Counted from the stretch's first letter, positions 45,068 to 54,436 are shown. The stretch: 64,000 nucleotides of DNA from Clostridium carboxidivorans P7 (GCF_001038625.1 NZ_CP011803.1:3844001-3908000), one strand, 5' to 3'. A program made the numbers and translations. The notes: generated by a model not told the origin, from the letters alone.

Positions 45068-46135
45068 TCACTTTATTATTTCGGAGAGTTGAACCACAAC
45101 CTCATCCTCAGGATTTATTTTTTTTGCAATTTCCAAGTGAAGTTTAGCATTTTTTATGTCTTTATTATTTAAATAACACATGATAAGGTTAGTGCATATC
45201 TCTATAGATTTAGTTGCTTCAAAAGCTTTTCTTAAATATCCTATAGCAGTTTCATAGTCACCTAGTGAAGCATAATTTATTCCAAGTTCATTTATAACTT
45301 CAACAATACTACTATCTATACTTATTGACTCATTTAGATAATATATAGCTTTTTCGTAATTTTCTAATATTCTATATGCTATAGCAATATAATAGTAAAG
45401 CGTAGCATCGTCCCCAAATTCATCAAGAAGAGGTAAAAGCAAGCTTAAAGCTTCTTTAGGCATATCGTATAATATTTCCTTACCTTTTTCATAATTTATA
45501 ATTAATTTTAGTGATTCCTTAAATTCTGTAATATCTAAAGATTCTTCTCCACCACCAGAAATATAAGTATTTATGCAAAAAAGAGCCTTATCAAAATCTC
45601 CACGTTCTTTCATTATAAGTGCTTCATAAAAATATGGCATTGGATAATTTTCGTATTTCTTTAACTCTTCAATAATTTGTAATTCTTCATCTTCGTAGCT
45701 TTTATCTAATTTTCTTAGCTCATCTACTATTATTAGAACCTTATCATAAATTTCAACATTATCTTCAATTTTGCACAATCCCTTAATAAGTATATATGCA
45801 TCCTCATAATTTTTATGTTTTATATTTTCTGCAATTTTCCCTTTAATAAACTTATCGCTCTCTTTTAAATTAATTAATATATTAGTATACACATCATTAA
45901 ACTTAAACTTTTCATCTGCTCCCATAACATAAAACATACCTTCAATAAAAAAGCTTACAGGAAGCTGACCGACATTTTTTTCTGTCTTAACCTTACCTAC
46001 TATACTAGAAGCTTTAACCGGAACATATACATCCTCATTGCTTTCTATATGAAACAAATTTTTTATATTTTCCTTTTTTATTTCTAAAAATAAAACTTCA
46101 GATAATTTGTCTGCAAAACGAGATTTTGTATTCAT
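45068..46135 (-). CDS. Tetratricopeptide-repeat protein
   Basis: The 355-residue soluble protein has tandem TPR helices mainly at about residues 235-350 (ATLYYYIAIAYRILENYEKAIYYLNESISID, VINELGINYASLGDYETAIGYLRKAFEA), with more degenerate ones at 95-190. The N-terminal 90 residues (FADKLSEVLFLEIKKENIKN, VYVPVKASSIVGKV) do not match a family I know. There is no signal peptide. It is probably a scaffold. It lies between galU and repeat copy B; any link to polysaccharide synthesis is positional only. Confidence 0.82.
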   Translation of the reverse strand: MNTKSRFADKLSEVLFLEIKKENIKNLFHIESNEDVYVPVKASSIVGKVKTEKNVGQLPVSFFIEGMFYVMGADEKFKFNDVYTNILINLKESDKFIKGKIAENIKHKNYEDAYILIKGLCKIEDNVEIYDKVLIIVDELRKLDKSYEDEELQIIEELKKYENYPMPYFYEALIMKERGDFDKALFCINTYISGGGEESLDITEFKESLKLIINYEKGKEILYDMPKEALSLLLPLLDEFGDDATLYYYIAIAYRILENYEKAIYYLNESISIDSSIVEVINELGINYASLGDYETAIGYLRKAFEATKSIEICTNLIMCYLNNKDIKNAKLHLEIAKKINPEDEVVVQLSEIIK

Positions 46136-46288
46136 AAATATAACACCTACTTAATCTAATATATTGACACTTTGAATTTTACTACAAACATTAGTTAATT
46201 TAAAGTAAAAACTACAATAGTTCATAATTATATCACAGGTATACTTGAAAAAGCAAAATTAAGAATTATTAACTAACCTTCACAGTTT

Positions 46289-46572
46289 AAAAAAATGCGA
46301 AGCATTTTTTAGAGGACAATTGACAGAGGACAGAGGACAGTGAAGGTAAGTTTTCCTCCCTACGTCGGAAAACTAATTTATTTTTAAGCTTATTTTGCTA
46401 ACACAAAACAAGCTTCGAATCTATATAAGTCAGCAATGTTTCACTTTAGTGAAACGAGCTCTCAAAAATTTAATTAAAGATTTTTCGTAGCAAAGCGGAG
46501 AAAAATCATCCTTCACTGTCCTCTGTCAATTGTCCTCTGTCCTCTGAAAAAAGTTGCATCGCATTATGCTTA
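46289..46572 (-). repeat. Structured repeat element, copy B
   Basis: This 284-bp copy fills most of the 46136-46626 gap, starting 54 bp after the pgcA stop when read on the minus strand, which is the sense of both flanking genes. It has the same parts as copy A. H2 is GTTTCAC/GTGAAAC (46438-46455). H3 carries two changes that give G·U pairs on the minus strand. The terminal arms pair perfectly near the inner end, and the end hairpin AAAAAATGC-TTC-GCATTTTTT (minus strand) lies at 46289-46310. No reading frame. Confidence 0.88.
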
Positions 46573-46626
46573 CATTAGCTCAAACTTTTATAAGAAAATT
46601 GAGCTATTAATTATTCATTAAATCTT

Positions 46627-48360
46627 CTAACAATTACATGCTTCATCTATGATTTTCATAACATTATTTTCAAATAATTTCATTTTTTCTTCTGAATCTT
46701 CTATGCTGTTGCCAGTTACTGATAAATAAATCTTCATTTTAGGCTCAGTACCTGAAGGCCTTACTACAAACCAGGAATTGTCCTCCATTATAAATTTCAG
46801 TACATTTGATTTAGGTAATTCTATTACTTTTTCACTAATATTTATTAAATCTTTTTCTATACTTATCTTGTAGTCCATTTTCTTTGCTATTTTAACTTCG
46901 CCTAAAGTGTATCTCATGGAATGTCTTAAATATTGAAGAGCTTTTTCTATTTTTTCTTGTCCTTCTTTTCCTTTAAGCACTAATGACACTAATTTTTCTT
47001 TATAAAAGCCATATTTTTTATATAAATTCATTAAAGCTTCATATAAATTTATACCTTTGTTTTTATAATATAGTGTCATTTCGCATATAAGCATTGAAGC
47101 TATAACTGCGTCTTTATCTCTTACAAAGTCTCCTGCTAAATACCCATAGCTTTCTTCAAATCCAAATAGGTATTTTTTATCTCCCTTTTTTTCAAATTCT
47201 CCTATCTTCTCACCTATATATTTAAATCCAGTCAATACATCCACAAGATTTGCTCCATAGTCCTTTGCAATATCCGATGCCATTTCAGTAGTAACTATTG
47301 TTTTTATTACAGTTCCATTTTCAGGTAATTTGTTCAGTTCTCTTAAAGATGATAATATATAATGAGTTAATAGTGCTCCAGTCTGATTACCTGTTAATAC
47401 TTTATATTCTCCATTATTATCTTTAACAACTATACCTATTCTATCGCAATCTGGATCTGTTCCAAATATTATATCAGGTTGGATTTTATTCGCCATTTCC
47501 AATGCTATATTAAAAACCTTAGGATCTTCCGGATTAGGATAAGCTGCTGTAGGAAAATATCCATCTGGCTGTTCTTGTTCTTTTACTACAGTCACATTTT
47601 TATATCCTAATTCCTTAAGAACTCTTCTTACTGGTATATTACCTGCTCCATGTATTGGAGTGTAAATTATTTTTAACTCATCTGCATATTTATCTACTAA
47701 TTCTTTTCTTATAGTTAGATTTTTTACTCTACTAATATACTCTTTATCTACTTCTTCTCCTATTATATTTAAAAGTCCATTTTTCTTTGCATCTTCAACA
47801 TTCATAGTCTTTATTTTATTAAAATCATTTACTTCCTCAATAAATGAAAAAATTTCCTTTGCAGATTTATCCGTAACCTGTCCACCATCTTCTCCATAAA
47901 CCTTATATCCATTATATTCTTTTGGATTATGTGATGCAGTTATTACAATACCGGCTTTACTTTTAAAATGCCTTACTGTATAAGATAATATAGGTGTTGC
48001 TCTTAATGATTCAAATAAATAAACCTTTATACCATTAGCACACAAATTTGCTGCTGCTGCCATTGCAAACTCTTTAGACATTATTCTTGAATCATAAGCT
48101 ATGCTTACAGAAATATCCCCTTCATACTTATTTAACAAGTATTGTGATAACCCCTCAGTAGTTTTCCCAACAGTATGTATATTCATTCTATTGGTACCCA
48201 TACCAATAATTCCTCTTAGGCCACCTGTTCCAAATTCTAAATCTTTATAAAATCTATCTTCTATCTCTTTTTCATCCTGTAAATTTTTCAATTCCAATTT
48301 TGAACTTTCATCTAAAAATTCCGAACTCAACCAAGAATCATATTTTTCTCTATAAGACAT
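46627..48360 (-). CDS. pgcA: Phospho-sugar mutase (alpha-phosphoglucomutase/phosphomannomutase)
   Basis: The 577-residue alpha-D-phosphohexomutase has the family length and four domains. The phosphoserine loop is ITASHNPKEYNGYKVYG (about residues 139-155), metal-binding DPDCDRIG follows near residue 305, sugar-binding GFEESYGYLAGDFVRDKDA at about 398-416, and phosphate-binding RPSGTEPKMKIYLS at the C-terminus. It interconverts hexose-6- and 1-phosphates and would feed GalU. GGAGGGCTATAAA precedes the ATG. Repeat copy B follows its stop. Confidence 0.94.
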   Translation of the reverse strand: MSYREKYDSWLSSEFLDESSKLELKNLQDEKEIEDRFYKDLEFGTGGLRGIIGMGTNRMNIHTVGKTTEGLSQYLLNKYEGDISVSIAYDSRIMSKEFAMAAAANLCANGIKVYLFESLRATPILSYTVRHFKSKAGIVITASHNPKEYNGYKVYGEDGGQVTDKSAKEIFSFIEEVNDFNKIKTMNVEDAKKNGLLNIIGEEVDKEYISRVKNLTIRKELVDKYADELKIIYTPIHGAGNIPVRRVLKELGYKNVTVVKEQEQPDGYFPTAAYPNPEDPKVFNIALEMANKIQPDIIFGTDPDCDRIGIVVKDNNGEYKVLTGNQTGALLTHYILSSLRELNKLPENGTVIKTIVTTEMASDIAKDYGANLVDVLTGFKYIGEKIGEFEKKGDKKYLFGFEESYGYLAGDFVRDKDAVIASMLICEMTLYYKNKGINLYEALMNLYKKYGFYKEKLVSLVLKGKEGQEKIEKALQYLRHSMRYTLGEVKIAKKMDYKISIEKDLINISEKVIELPKSNVLKFIMEDNSWFVVRPSGTEPKMKIYLSVTGNSIEDSEEKMKLFENNVMKIIDEACNC

Positions 48361-48461
48361 TTTATAGCCCTCCTTTAATATGTAATATTTAACATTTATT
48401 ATTATACTACAATTATATTACAATAATGAGTATAATGATAAACAATTTTATAAACTTTTTA

Positions 48462-48508
48462 TAAAAATACTGGTGATAATGGTTATTCACCATTATCACC
48501 AGTATTTT
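48462..48508 (-). terminator. Terminator of rplY/ctc
   Basis: Perfect 20-bp arms (48464-48483 and 48489-48508) with a 5-nt loop use the last codons of the gene, and the stop (48483-48485) falls at the loop. TTTTTATAAAAA follows on the minus strand. Confidence 0.9.
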
Positions 48509-49091
48509 CAGGTTCTGTAATTGCATCTATTGGATTATCTGATAGCTTATTGTTACAAGTCACAAATGCTATTAAAGTATTTAAATCATCTATAAAAGTT
48601 ATCTCTTGTGAAAGTTCTATATCAGCTACTCTGTAGGAATCACCTATTTCTAGTTTTGAAACATCTACATCGATATGTTTAGGTATATATTCATACTTAC
48701 ACTGAACCTTTACATTGGTTCTTTCTTTTTGAACAACACCGCCTTTTCTTGATACAAAATCTTCACCCATAAACAATATAGGGACATCTGTTTGAATAGC
48801 TTGATTTTTAGGAATTTCTTCTAAATCTATATGAATTATTTTATGATTTACAGGATTTCTTTGTACTTCTCTTATTAATGTGCTATGTTTTTCTGACCCA
48901 AGTTCAACCTCTAATACACCATGTTCTCCTGTAGAACTAATTTTTTTATTTAATTCAAGTTCTCCTATTTCAAACATTAAATTGTTTATATTCTTTCCAT
49001 AAATAATACCTGGTATTTTGCCTGATTTCCTTTCCTTTCTAGCTTCATGTACTGTATTTTTATTTCTTTTATGTAATTCTAATTCTTCCAT
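48483..49091 (-). CDS. rplY: 50S ribosomal protein L25/general stress protein Ctc
   Basis: The 202-residue protein is the long TL5/Ctc form. An N-terminal L25 domain that binds 5S rRNA (KSGKIPGIIYGKNINNLMFEIG, LIREVQRNPVNHKIIHIDLEEI, residues 1-95) is followed by the C-terminal beta domain (FVSRKGGVVQKERTNVKVQCKYEYIPKHIDVDVSKLEIGDSYRV). It is a single-gene unit with its own terminator. GGGAGGAGT precedes the ATG. Confidence 0.94.
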   Translation of the reverse strand: MEELELHKRNKNTVHEARKERKSGKIPGIIYGKNINNLMFEIGELELNKKISSTGEHGVLEVELGSEKHSTLIREVQRNPVNHKIIHIDLEEIPKNQAIQTDVPILFMGEDFVSRKGGVVQKERTNVKVQCKYEYIPKHIDVDVSKLEIGDSYRVADIELSQEITFIDDLNTLIAFVTCNNKLSDNPIDAITEPENTGDNGE

Positions 49092-49170
49092 TTTAAACTC
49101 CTCCCATACATATCCTATAAAATATCATTTAAAACATTGTTAATCATATTTTTAATTATTTACATAATTA

Positions 49171-49198
49171 TTTATATTATTCACAATTTTTACTTCAA
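49171..49198 (-). promoter_or_regulatory. Candidate promoter of rplY
   Basis: On the minus strand TTGAAG (49198-49193) and TATAAA (49176-49171) are 16 bp apart, about 80 bp before the ATG. The match to sigma-A is moderate, within very AT-rich DNA. Confidence 0.35.
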
Positions 49199-49289
49199 AA
49201 AATATTTATTTATAAAATTCCTCCACATTGTTGCATTTACAAAACATTTAACATATAATTATATTGGTTTAAATGAAAATGTAGGCCAA

Positions 49290-49315
49290 CCCTTGAATCA
49301 TCAGAGTTCAAAGGG
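49290..49315 (+). promoter_or_regulatory. Leader hairpin upstream of the arginine decarboxylase gene
   Basis: CCCTTGAA pairs with TTCAAAGGG (one bulged A) around a 9-nt loop, 33 bp before the GTG start. A 12-codon frame, ATG 49325 to TAG 49360, overlaps the start in another phase. Both could be part of a leader control, but the evidence is slight. Confidence 0.3.
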
Positions 49316-49347
49316 CGTACTTTTATGAAAGAAGGTGCTTTATCAAG

Positions 49348-50808
49348 GTGTATAAATTAGATCAAACTCAAACCCCTTTATTTGATGCATTAATGGAATA
49401 TGTAAACAAGGAAACCATTCCTTTTCATGTTCCTGGACACAAAAAAGGCGTAGGTGTGGATGAAGAATTTAAAAAATTTATAGGAGAAAACCCATTTAAA
49501 ATAGATGTTACAGTTTTCAAATCAGTTGATAGTCTCCATCATCCCACTGGTGCTATAAAAAAGGCACAACAATTAGCCGCTGATGCATATGGATCAGATG
49601 CTGCTTTTTTTTCAATACATGGAACATCAGGTGCTATCCAAGCCATGGTTATGTCTGCAGTTAAAGCTGGAGAAAAAATAATAATACCAAGAAATGTTCA
49701 TAAATCAATTACCGCTGGTATTATATTAAGTGGTGCGATACCTGTTTATATGCAGCCTGCATTGGATAAAAAAGTTGGTATAGCTCATGGAGTTACACCA
49801 GAAACAGTTGAAGAAACACTGAAAAAAAATCCTGATGCAAAAGCAGTTTTAATTATAAATCCAACTTATTATGGGGTTGCTACTGATATAAAAAAAATAG
49901 CAGATATAGTTCATAGTTACGACATTCCTTTAATAGTAGATGAGGCACATGGTCCACACCTTGGTTTTAATGAAAAACTGCCAACTTCTGCAATGGAAGC
50001 TGGAGCTGATATTTGTGCTCAAAGCACACATAAAATAATTGGAGCCTTAACTCAATGTTCTTTACTACAGGTTCGCTCTAATCGTATAGATATAAATAGA
50101 GTTCAACAAATTTTATCTTTATTACAAACTACATCACCTTCATATATATTGATGGCTTCATTGGATTGTGCAAGAAGACAAATTGCTCTTAGCGGTAAAG
50201 AACTTTTAGATAAAACTATTGAGCTTTCAAACTATGCTAGACAGGAAATAAACAAAATTCCAGGCTTTTATTGTTTCGGAGATGAAATTTTAGGGAATGA
50301 CGGTGTTTTTGCCCTTGATCCAACTAAAATAACAATAACATGTAGAGACTTAGGGATAACTGGATATGATTTAGATATGATACTTTCAAACAAATACCAT
50401 ATACAGCTTGAACTTTCCGATCTATATAACGTACTTGCAGTAGGGTCATTTGGTGACACAGAATACAGCATAAATGCTCTTATAAATGCTTTAAAAGAAA
50501 TAAGCAAACAATATTATGGTAAAGGAAATAAAAAGTCAGATTTTATAGATATTCCTTCTATACCAAAACAAATTAAAATTCCTAGAGAAGCTTTCAATGG
50601 GAATAAAACTCCAGTTCCTTTAAAAGAAAGTATTGGTATGATAAGTGGAGAATTTTTAATGGCTTATCCACCAGGAATTCCTATATTGTGTCCTGGTGAA
50701 GAAATAACCAAAGAAATTATAGACTATGTTCAAATGCTTAAGAATACTGGATTATACGTTCAGGGAACTGAAGATCCTGAAGTAGAAATCATCAAAGTTG
50801 TAAAATAG
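49348..50808 (+). CDS. speA: Arginine decarboxylase (Orn/Lys/Arg decarboxylase family, SpeA type)
   Basis: The 486-residue fold-type I PLP enzyme closely follows the Bacillus SpeA pattern: PFHVPGHKKGVGVDEEFKKFIGEN, FFSIHGTSGAIQAMVM, IIPRNVHKSI, LIINPTYYGVATD, VDEAHGPHLGF, and the PLP lysine in AQSTHKIIGALTQCS. The C-terminal domain includes SIGMISGEFLMAYPPGIPILCPGE. It probably makes agmatine for polyamine synthesis; lysine or ornithine cannot be excluded as substrate. The start is GTG 49348 with AAGAAGGTG about 10 nt upstream; no ATG fits. Confidence 0.85.
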   Translation: MYKLDQTQTPLFDALMEYVNKETIPFHVPGHKKGVGVDEEFKKFIGENPFKIDVTVFKSVDSLHHPTGAIKKAQQLAADAYGSDAAFFSIHGTSGAIQAMVMSAVKAGEKIIIPRNVHKSITAGIILSGAIPVYMQPALDKKVGIAHGVTPETVEETLKKNPDAKAVLIINPTYYGVATDIKKIADIVHSYDIPLIVDEAHGPHLGFNEKLPTSAMEAGADICAQSTHKIIGALTQCSLLQVRSNRIDINRVQQILSLLQTTSPSYILMASLDCARRQIALSGKELLDKTIELSNYARQEINKIPGFYCFGDEILGNDGVFALDPTKITITCRDLGITGYDLDMILSNKYHIQLELSDLYNVLAVGSFGDTEYSINALINALKEISKQYYGKGNKKSDFIDIPSIPKQIKIPREAFNGNKTPVPLKESIGMISGEFLMAYPPGIPILCPGEEITKEIIDYVQMLKNTGLYVQGTEDPEVEIIKVVK

Positions 50809-50824
50809 TAAAAATATATTTAAA

Positions 50825-50853
50825 ATACCCAGCACTTTAAAAATGCTGGGTAT
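50825..50853. terminator. Bidirectional terminator between speA and iorB
   Basis: ATACCCAGCA and TGCTGGGTAT (10 bp) flank a 9-nt A-rich loop between two convergent genes. T-rich DNA follows on the plus strand and TTTTAAATATATTTT on the minus strand. Confidence 0.75.
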
Positions 50854-50886
50854 AACTTTTGTTGTTATTAATTTCTTTATTTCTAA

Positions 50887-51462
50887 TTAAGCTTCTATGC
50901 CTTTTACTAAAGCCTTTTTATTTAATTCAACAGCTTTAGGTGGAACTATAACTTCTAAAACTTCATTCCAATTTATATTTTCTAATTTAAGCGCCTTAAG
51001 TAATGCTCCTAAAAGAACAACATTTTGAGCTTTTATGTTTCCAAGCTCTTCTGCGATTTGGGAAGCATTAACTATTATTGTATTTTTAACTGTCTTCTTT
51101 AACGTTTCATTAACATTTTGTGGATATTCTTCTTCACCTATTAGGACTGGAACTGGATATATTTCATAATCATTTATAACTAAGTATCCATCCTTTTTTA
51201 AGTAAGGAAGCCATCTTGCTGCTTCACTTTTTTCAAAAGCTACTATAACATCTGCTGTTCCCTTTTCTATAAGTGGTGAATAAACCTTTTCCCCAAATCT
51301 AACTTGAGTAGTAACGCTGCCACCTCTTTGTGCCATACCATGAACCTCAGACATCTTTACATCATATCCATTTTTTAATAAGCCTTCTGTTAAAATCTTG
51401 GAAGCAAGTATAGTTCCTTGTCCACCTACTCCTACGAATAATATACTTTTAACACTGCTCAT
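50887..51462 (-). CDS. iorB: Indolepyruvate ferredoxin oxidoreductase, beta subunit
   Basis: The 191-residue gamma-domain-type subunit partners IorA. Signatures are SILFVGVGGQGTILASKILTEGLL, EVHGMAQRGGSVTTQVRFG, and ALLKALKL near the C-terminus. ATG 51462 is preceded by GGTGA and begins one base after the iorA stop (51464-51466), showing tight coupling; an in-frame TTG at 51474 is less likely. It is the last gene of the ptb-iorA-iorB operon. Confidence 0.95.
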   Translation of the reverse strand: MSSVKSILFVGVGGQGTILASKILTEGLLKNGYDVKMSEVHGMAQRGGSVTTQVRFGEKVYSPLIEKGTADVIVAFEKSEAARWLPYLKKDGYLVINDYEIYPVPVLIGEEEYPQNVNETLKKTVKNTIIVNASQIAEELGNIKAQNVVLLGALLKALKLENINWNEVLEVIVPPKAVELNKKALVKGIEA

Positions 51463-51463
51463 A

Positions 51464-53227
51464 TTATTCACCAACCTTTTCTATAGCATCAAATTTGCAA
51501 ACCTGTTTGCATAATTCACATCCATTACACATATTTTTATCTATGCTGACTACATTATCTTTAAACTTAAGTGCTGGGCAACCTGTTTTTAAGCATGCTT
51601 TACATTTCTTACATTTATCTGAATCTACATTACAATGCATATTTGCTCTTCTCTTTATAACATCCTTCTTTAAAGCACAAGGTTGTTTTGTTATTATAAC
51701 AAAAGGCTCACTGCTCTCATATGCTGCTTTTACAGCCGCTTCAGTTTCTTCTAATTTATAAGGATCTACTACTTTCAAGTTTTCCTCTTTTATACCTAAT
51801 GCAAGTACAACTTTTTCTATATCTATCATCGGAGCCGGTCTATTTTGTAATGTTTTTCCAGTTCCAGGGTTTTCCTGATGACCTGTCATGCCTGTAGTTC
51901 TGTTATCTAATATACATGTAACTATAGGTATATTATTGTATATTGAATTTGTAAGTCCTGTCATACCAGAGTGGAAGAATGTTGAATCTCCTATAAATGC
52001 AAATACTTTCTTATCCCTGTTTGCTAACTGATTTGCTTTTTCTATTCCAAGTCCAGCTGTAATTGAAGCTCCCATACAAACACAAGTATCAGTTACATTT
52101 AAAGGAGCTACCATACCTAAAGTATAGCATCCTATATCTCCTGAAGATATTATATTATCCTTATATTTTGAAACTGCATAGAAAATTCCTCTGTGTGGAC
52201 ATCCTGGACAAAGTACAGGAGGTCTTGATGGAGCTTTTATATCTACTGTATAATTTTGTTCATGGCTCTCATTACATATAGCCTTTCTTATAATGTCTGG
52301 ATTTAACTCTTCACATATAGGAATAACTTCTTTTCCTATACAATTTATTCCTAAAACCTTAAGTGCATTTTCTAAATAAGGTTCATTTTCTTCTACAACA
52401 TAAACTTTTTCAACTTTTGATGCAAATTCTTTCATCATTTTGTCTGGAAGTGGATAACTCATTCCTATTTTTAATACAGAAACTTTGTCCCCAAAAACTT
52501 CCTTTACATACTGATAGGATATACCACTAGTAATTATACCTATTTTACTATCTATCATTTCCATTCTATTTAAACTGCAATTATTAGAGTATTCCTTTAA
52601 TTTATTAAGTCTTTCTTCTACTTCATAATGCTTCTTTTTAGAATGTGCTGGTATCATTATATATTTTGTTATATCTTTTTCATAAGGTTTTACTTCTGAT
52701 TCTTTTCTTTCTCCCAATTCTACTACACTCTTGGAATGAGAAACTCTTGTAGTACTTCTATAAAGTACAACTGTATCAAATTGTTCACTTATATTAAAAG
52801 CTTCTTTCATAAAATCTTTACATTCTTGTGAATCTGATGGTTCTACCATAGCTATCTTTGCATGAGGTGCAAAAAGTCTGTTATCTTGTTCATTTTGTGA
52901 TGAGTGCATTCCTGGGTCATCAGCTGTAACTACTACTAAGCCTCCATTTACACCTTCATATGCCATAGTAAATAATGGATCTGCAGCTACGTTTAAACCT
53001 ACATGTTTCATAGTTGTTAAACTTCTAGCTCCTCCAATGGCTGCTCCTGAAGCTACTTCCAAACCAACCTTTTCATTTGGTGCCCATTCTGCATATACTC
53101 CATCATAAGTAGCAAAGTTTTCAAGTATTTCTGTACTAGGTGTTCCAGGATAAGCAGACGCAACTTTACATCCTGCTTCATATGCACCTCTTGCAATGGC
53201 TTCATTTCCTGACATAATGACTTTCAT
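51464..53227 (-). CDS. iorA: Indolepyruvate ferredoxin oxidoreductase, alpha subunit
   Basis: This 587-residue TPP- and Fe-S-dependent enzyme decarboxylates aryl (and some branched) 2-oxo acids to acyl-CoA and reduces ferredoxin. The N-terminal pyrimidine-binding domain has GNEAIARGAYEAGCKVASAYPGTPSTEI and MKHVGLNVAADPLFTMAYEGV. The TPP domain has RPPVLCPGCPHRGIFYAV, GDIGCYTLG and FIGDSTFFHSGMTGLTNSIYN. The C-terminus holds two [4Fe-4S] sites, CKKCKACLKTGC and CNGCELCKQVC; the first has four residues before its last Cys, one more than the classical spacing. It lies 104 bp downstream of ptb on the same strand. Confidence 0.95.
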   Translation of the reverse strand: MKVIMSGNEAIARGAYEAGCKVASAYPGTPSTEILENFATYDGVYAEWAPNEKVGLEVASGAAIGGARSLTTMKHVGLNVAADPLFTMAYEGVNGGLVVVTADDPGMHSSQNEQDNRLFAPHAKIAMVEPSDSQECKDFMKEAFNISEQFDTVVLYRSTTRVSHSKSVVELGERKESEVKPYEKDITKYIMIPAHSKKKHYEVEERLNKLKEYSNNCSLNRMEMIDSKIGIITSGISYQYVKEVFGDKVSVLKIGMSYPLPDKMMKEFASKVEKVYVVEENEPYLENALKVLGINCIGKEVIPICEELNPDIIRKAICNESHEQNYTVDIKAPSRPPVLCPGCPHRGIFYAVSKYKDNIISSGDIGCYTLGMVAPLNVTDTCVCMGASITAGLGIEKANQLANRDKKVFAFIGDSTFFHSGMTGLTNSIYNNIPIVTCILDNRTTGMTGHQENPGTGKTLQNRPAPMIDIEKVVLALGIKEENLKVVDPYKLEETEAAVKAAYESSEPFVIITKQPCALKKDVIKRRANMHCNVDSDKCKKCKACLKTGCPALKFKDNVVSIDKNMCNGCELCKQVCKFDAIEKVGE

Positions 53228-53331
53228 ATATATACCTCCATTTTTAAATTATCTTAATTAACTTAACATTTCACATTACTGCTTAAAGTTCAATTAGATT
53301 ATGCTTTATTTAATCCAATAAAATTATTTAA

Positions 53332-54228
53332 TTATGACACTATAGATCCTAATGCTATAGAATATAATTTTGATTTAGCACTGTCTGCTCTTGAAACAAG
53401 AACTACAGGACACTTAGCACCCATAATGACTCCAGCATTTTCTCCATTTCCAAAATACGTCATAGATTTTCCTACAAAATTGCCAGATTCTATATTAGGA
53501 ACTAAAAGCACATCTGCATCTCCTGCTACTTCGCTTACAATACCTTTATGTTCTGCTGCTTCCTTTGATATTGCATTATCAAAAGCCAAAGGTCCATCGA
53601 TAATACATCCTTTTATTTGTCCTCTTTTATTCATCTGAGTTAATGAAGCTGCATCAATAGTTGCCTGCATTGAAGGATTAACTACTTCTACTGCACAAAC
53701 AGGCGCTATTTTAGGTGTTTCTATTTCTAACTTGTGTGCAACCTTTACACAATTATTTATTATTCCTATCTTGTCCTCCAAAGTTGGATAAGGAACCATT
53801 CCTCCATCAGTTAGAAAAATTAATTTGTGATATGAAGGAACTTGATAAATCATTACATGTGAAAGTAATCCCTTACCTCTAAGACCTGCCTCTTTATTTA
53901 ATACAGCTCTTAACAAATCTGCAGTTCCAAGCATTCCCTTCATTATAAATTGTGCTTCTCCATTAGATACAAATTCTACAGCTTTTGCTGCTGCTCTTTT
54001 TATATCCTTTTCGTCTACTATTTTAATACCATCTATACATAAATTTTCTTTTTTAGATATACTTCTTATAGCGTCTTCGTCACCTACCAAAATAGCATCT
54101 ACTATTCCAGTTTTAACTGCTTCTGTTACAGCTGTTAAAACTTCTTTATCCTGAGCTACTGCTACTGAAAGTGTTTTTTTGCTTTTTTCTTTAGCTAAGC
54201 TTATCAATTGTTCCAGTTTTTTCACCAT
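53332..54228 (-). CDS. ptb: Phosphate butyryltransferase (phosphotransbutyrylase)
   Basis: The 298-residue phosphate acyltransferase converts butyryl-CoA or other short or branched acyl-CoA and phosphate to acyl-phosphate. Family marks are AVAQDKEVLTAVTEAVKTGIVDAILVGD, FIMKGMLGTADLLRAVLNKEAGLR, LIFLTDGGMVPYPTLEDK and DVLLVPNIESGNFVGKSMTYFGN. The usual partner butyrate kinase (buk) is absent; iorA follows instead. The operon is preceded by a sigma-54 promoter at 54358. The start ATG has GGAGGTATATATTT. Confidence 0.94.
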   Translation of the reverse strand: MVKKLEQLISLAKEKSKKTLSVAVAQDKEVLTAVTEAVKTGIVDAILVGDEDAIRSISKKENLCIDGIKIVDEKDIKRAAAKAVEFVSNGEAQFIMKGMLGTADLLRAVLNKEAGLRGKGLLSHVMIYQVPSYHKLIFLTDGGMVPYPTLEDKIGIINNCVKVAHKLEIETPKIAPVCAVEVVNPSMQATIDAASLTQMNKRGQIKGCIIDGPLAFDNAISKEAAEHKGIVSEVAGDADVLLVPNIESGNFVGKSMTYFGNGENAGVIMGAKCPVVLVSRADSAKSKLYSIALGSIVS

Positions 54229-54357
54229 AAATATATACCTCCATCATTGTAATTAATTTACTACATCATATCACCATTATTGGTAATACTATTCCCCATA
54301 AACTAAAAGAATTTAAATATATTAAAAATAAATTTAAGACAATACTATATTATAGAT

Positions 54358-54374
54358 AGCAAATACTATGCCAA
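54358..54374 (-). promoter_or_regulatory. Sigma-54 (RpoN) promoter of ptb-iorA-iorB
   Basis: The minus strand reads TTGGCATAGTATTTGCT, matching YTGGCACGRNNNTTGCW at 15 of 17 positions. It has the obligatory GG (-24) and GC (-12) exactly 10 nt apart. The predicted transcript start is near 54347, giving a leader of about 118 nt. Sigma-54 promoters need an enhancer-binding activator; two dyads upstream at 54437-54470 fit as its sites. Confidence 0.8.
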
Positions 54375-54436
54375 ACTTATAAAACTCCTATTCCTAGTTT
54401 TTTTAATATTTTTACTTTTAAATATTTTGATTAATG

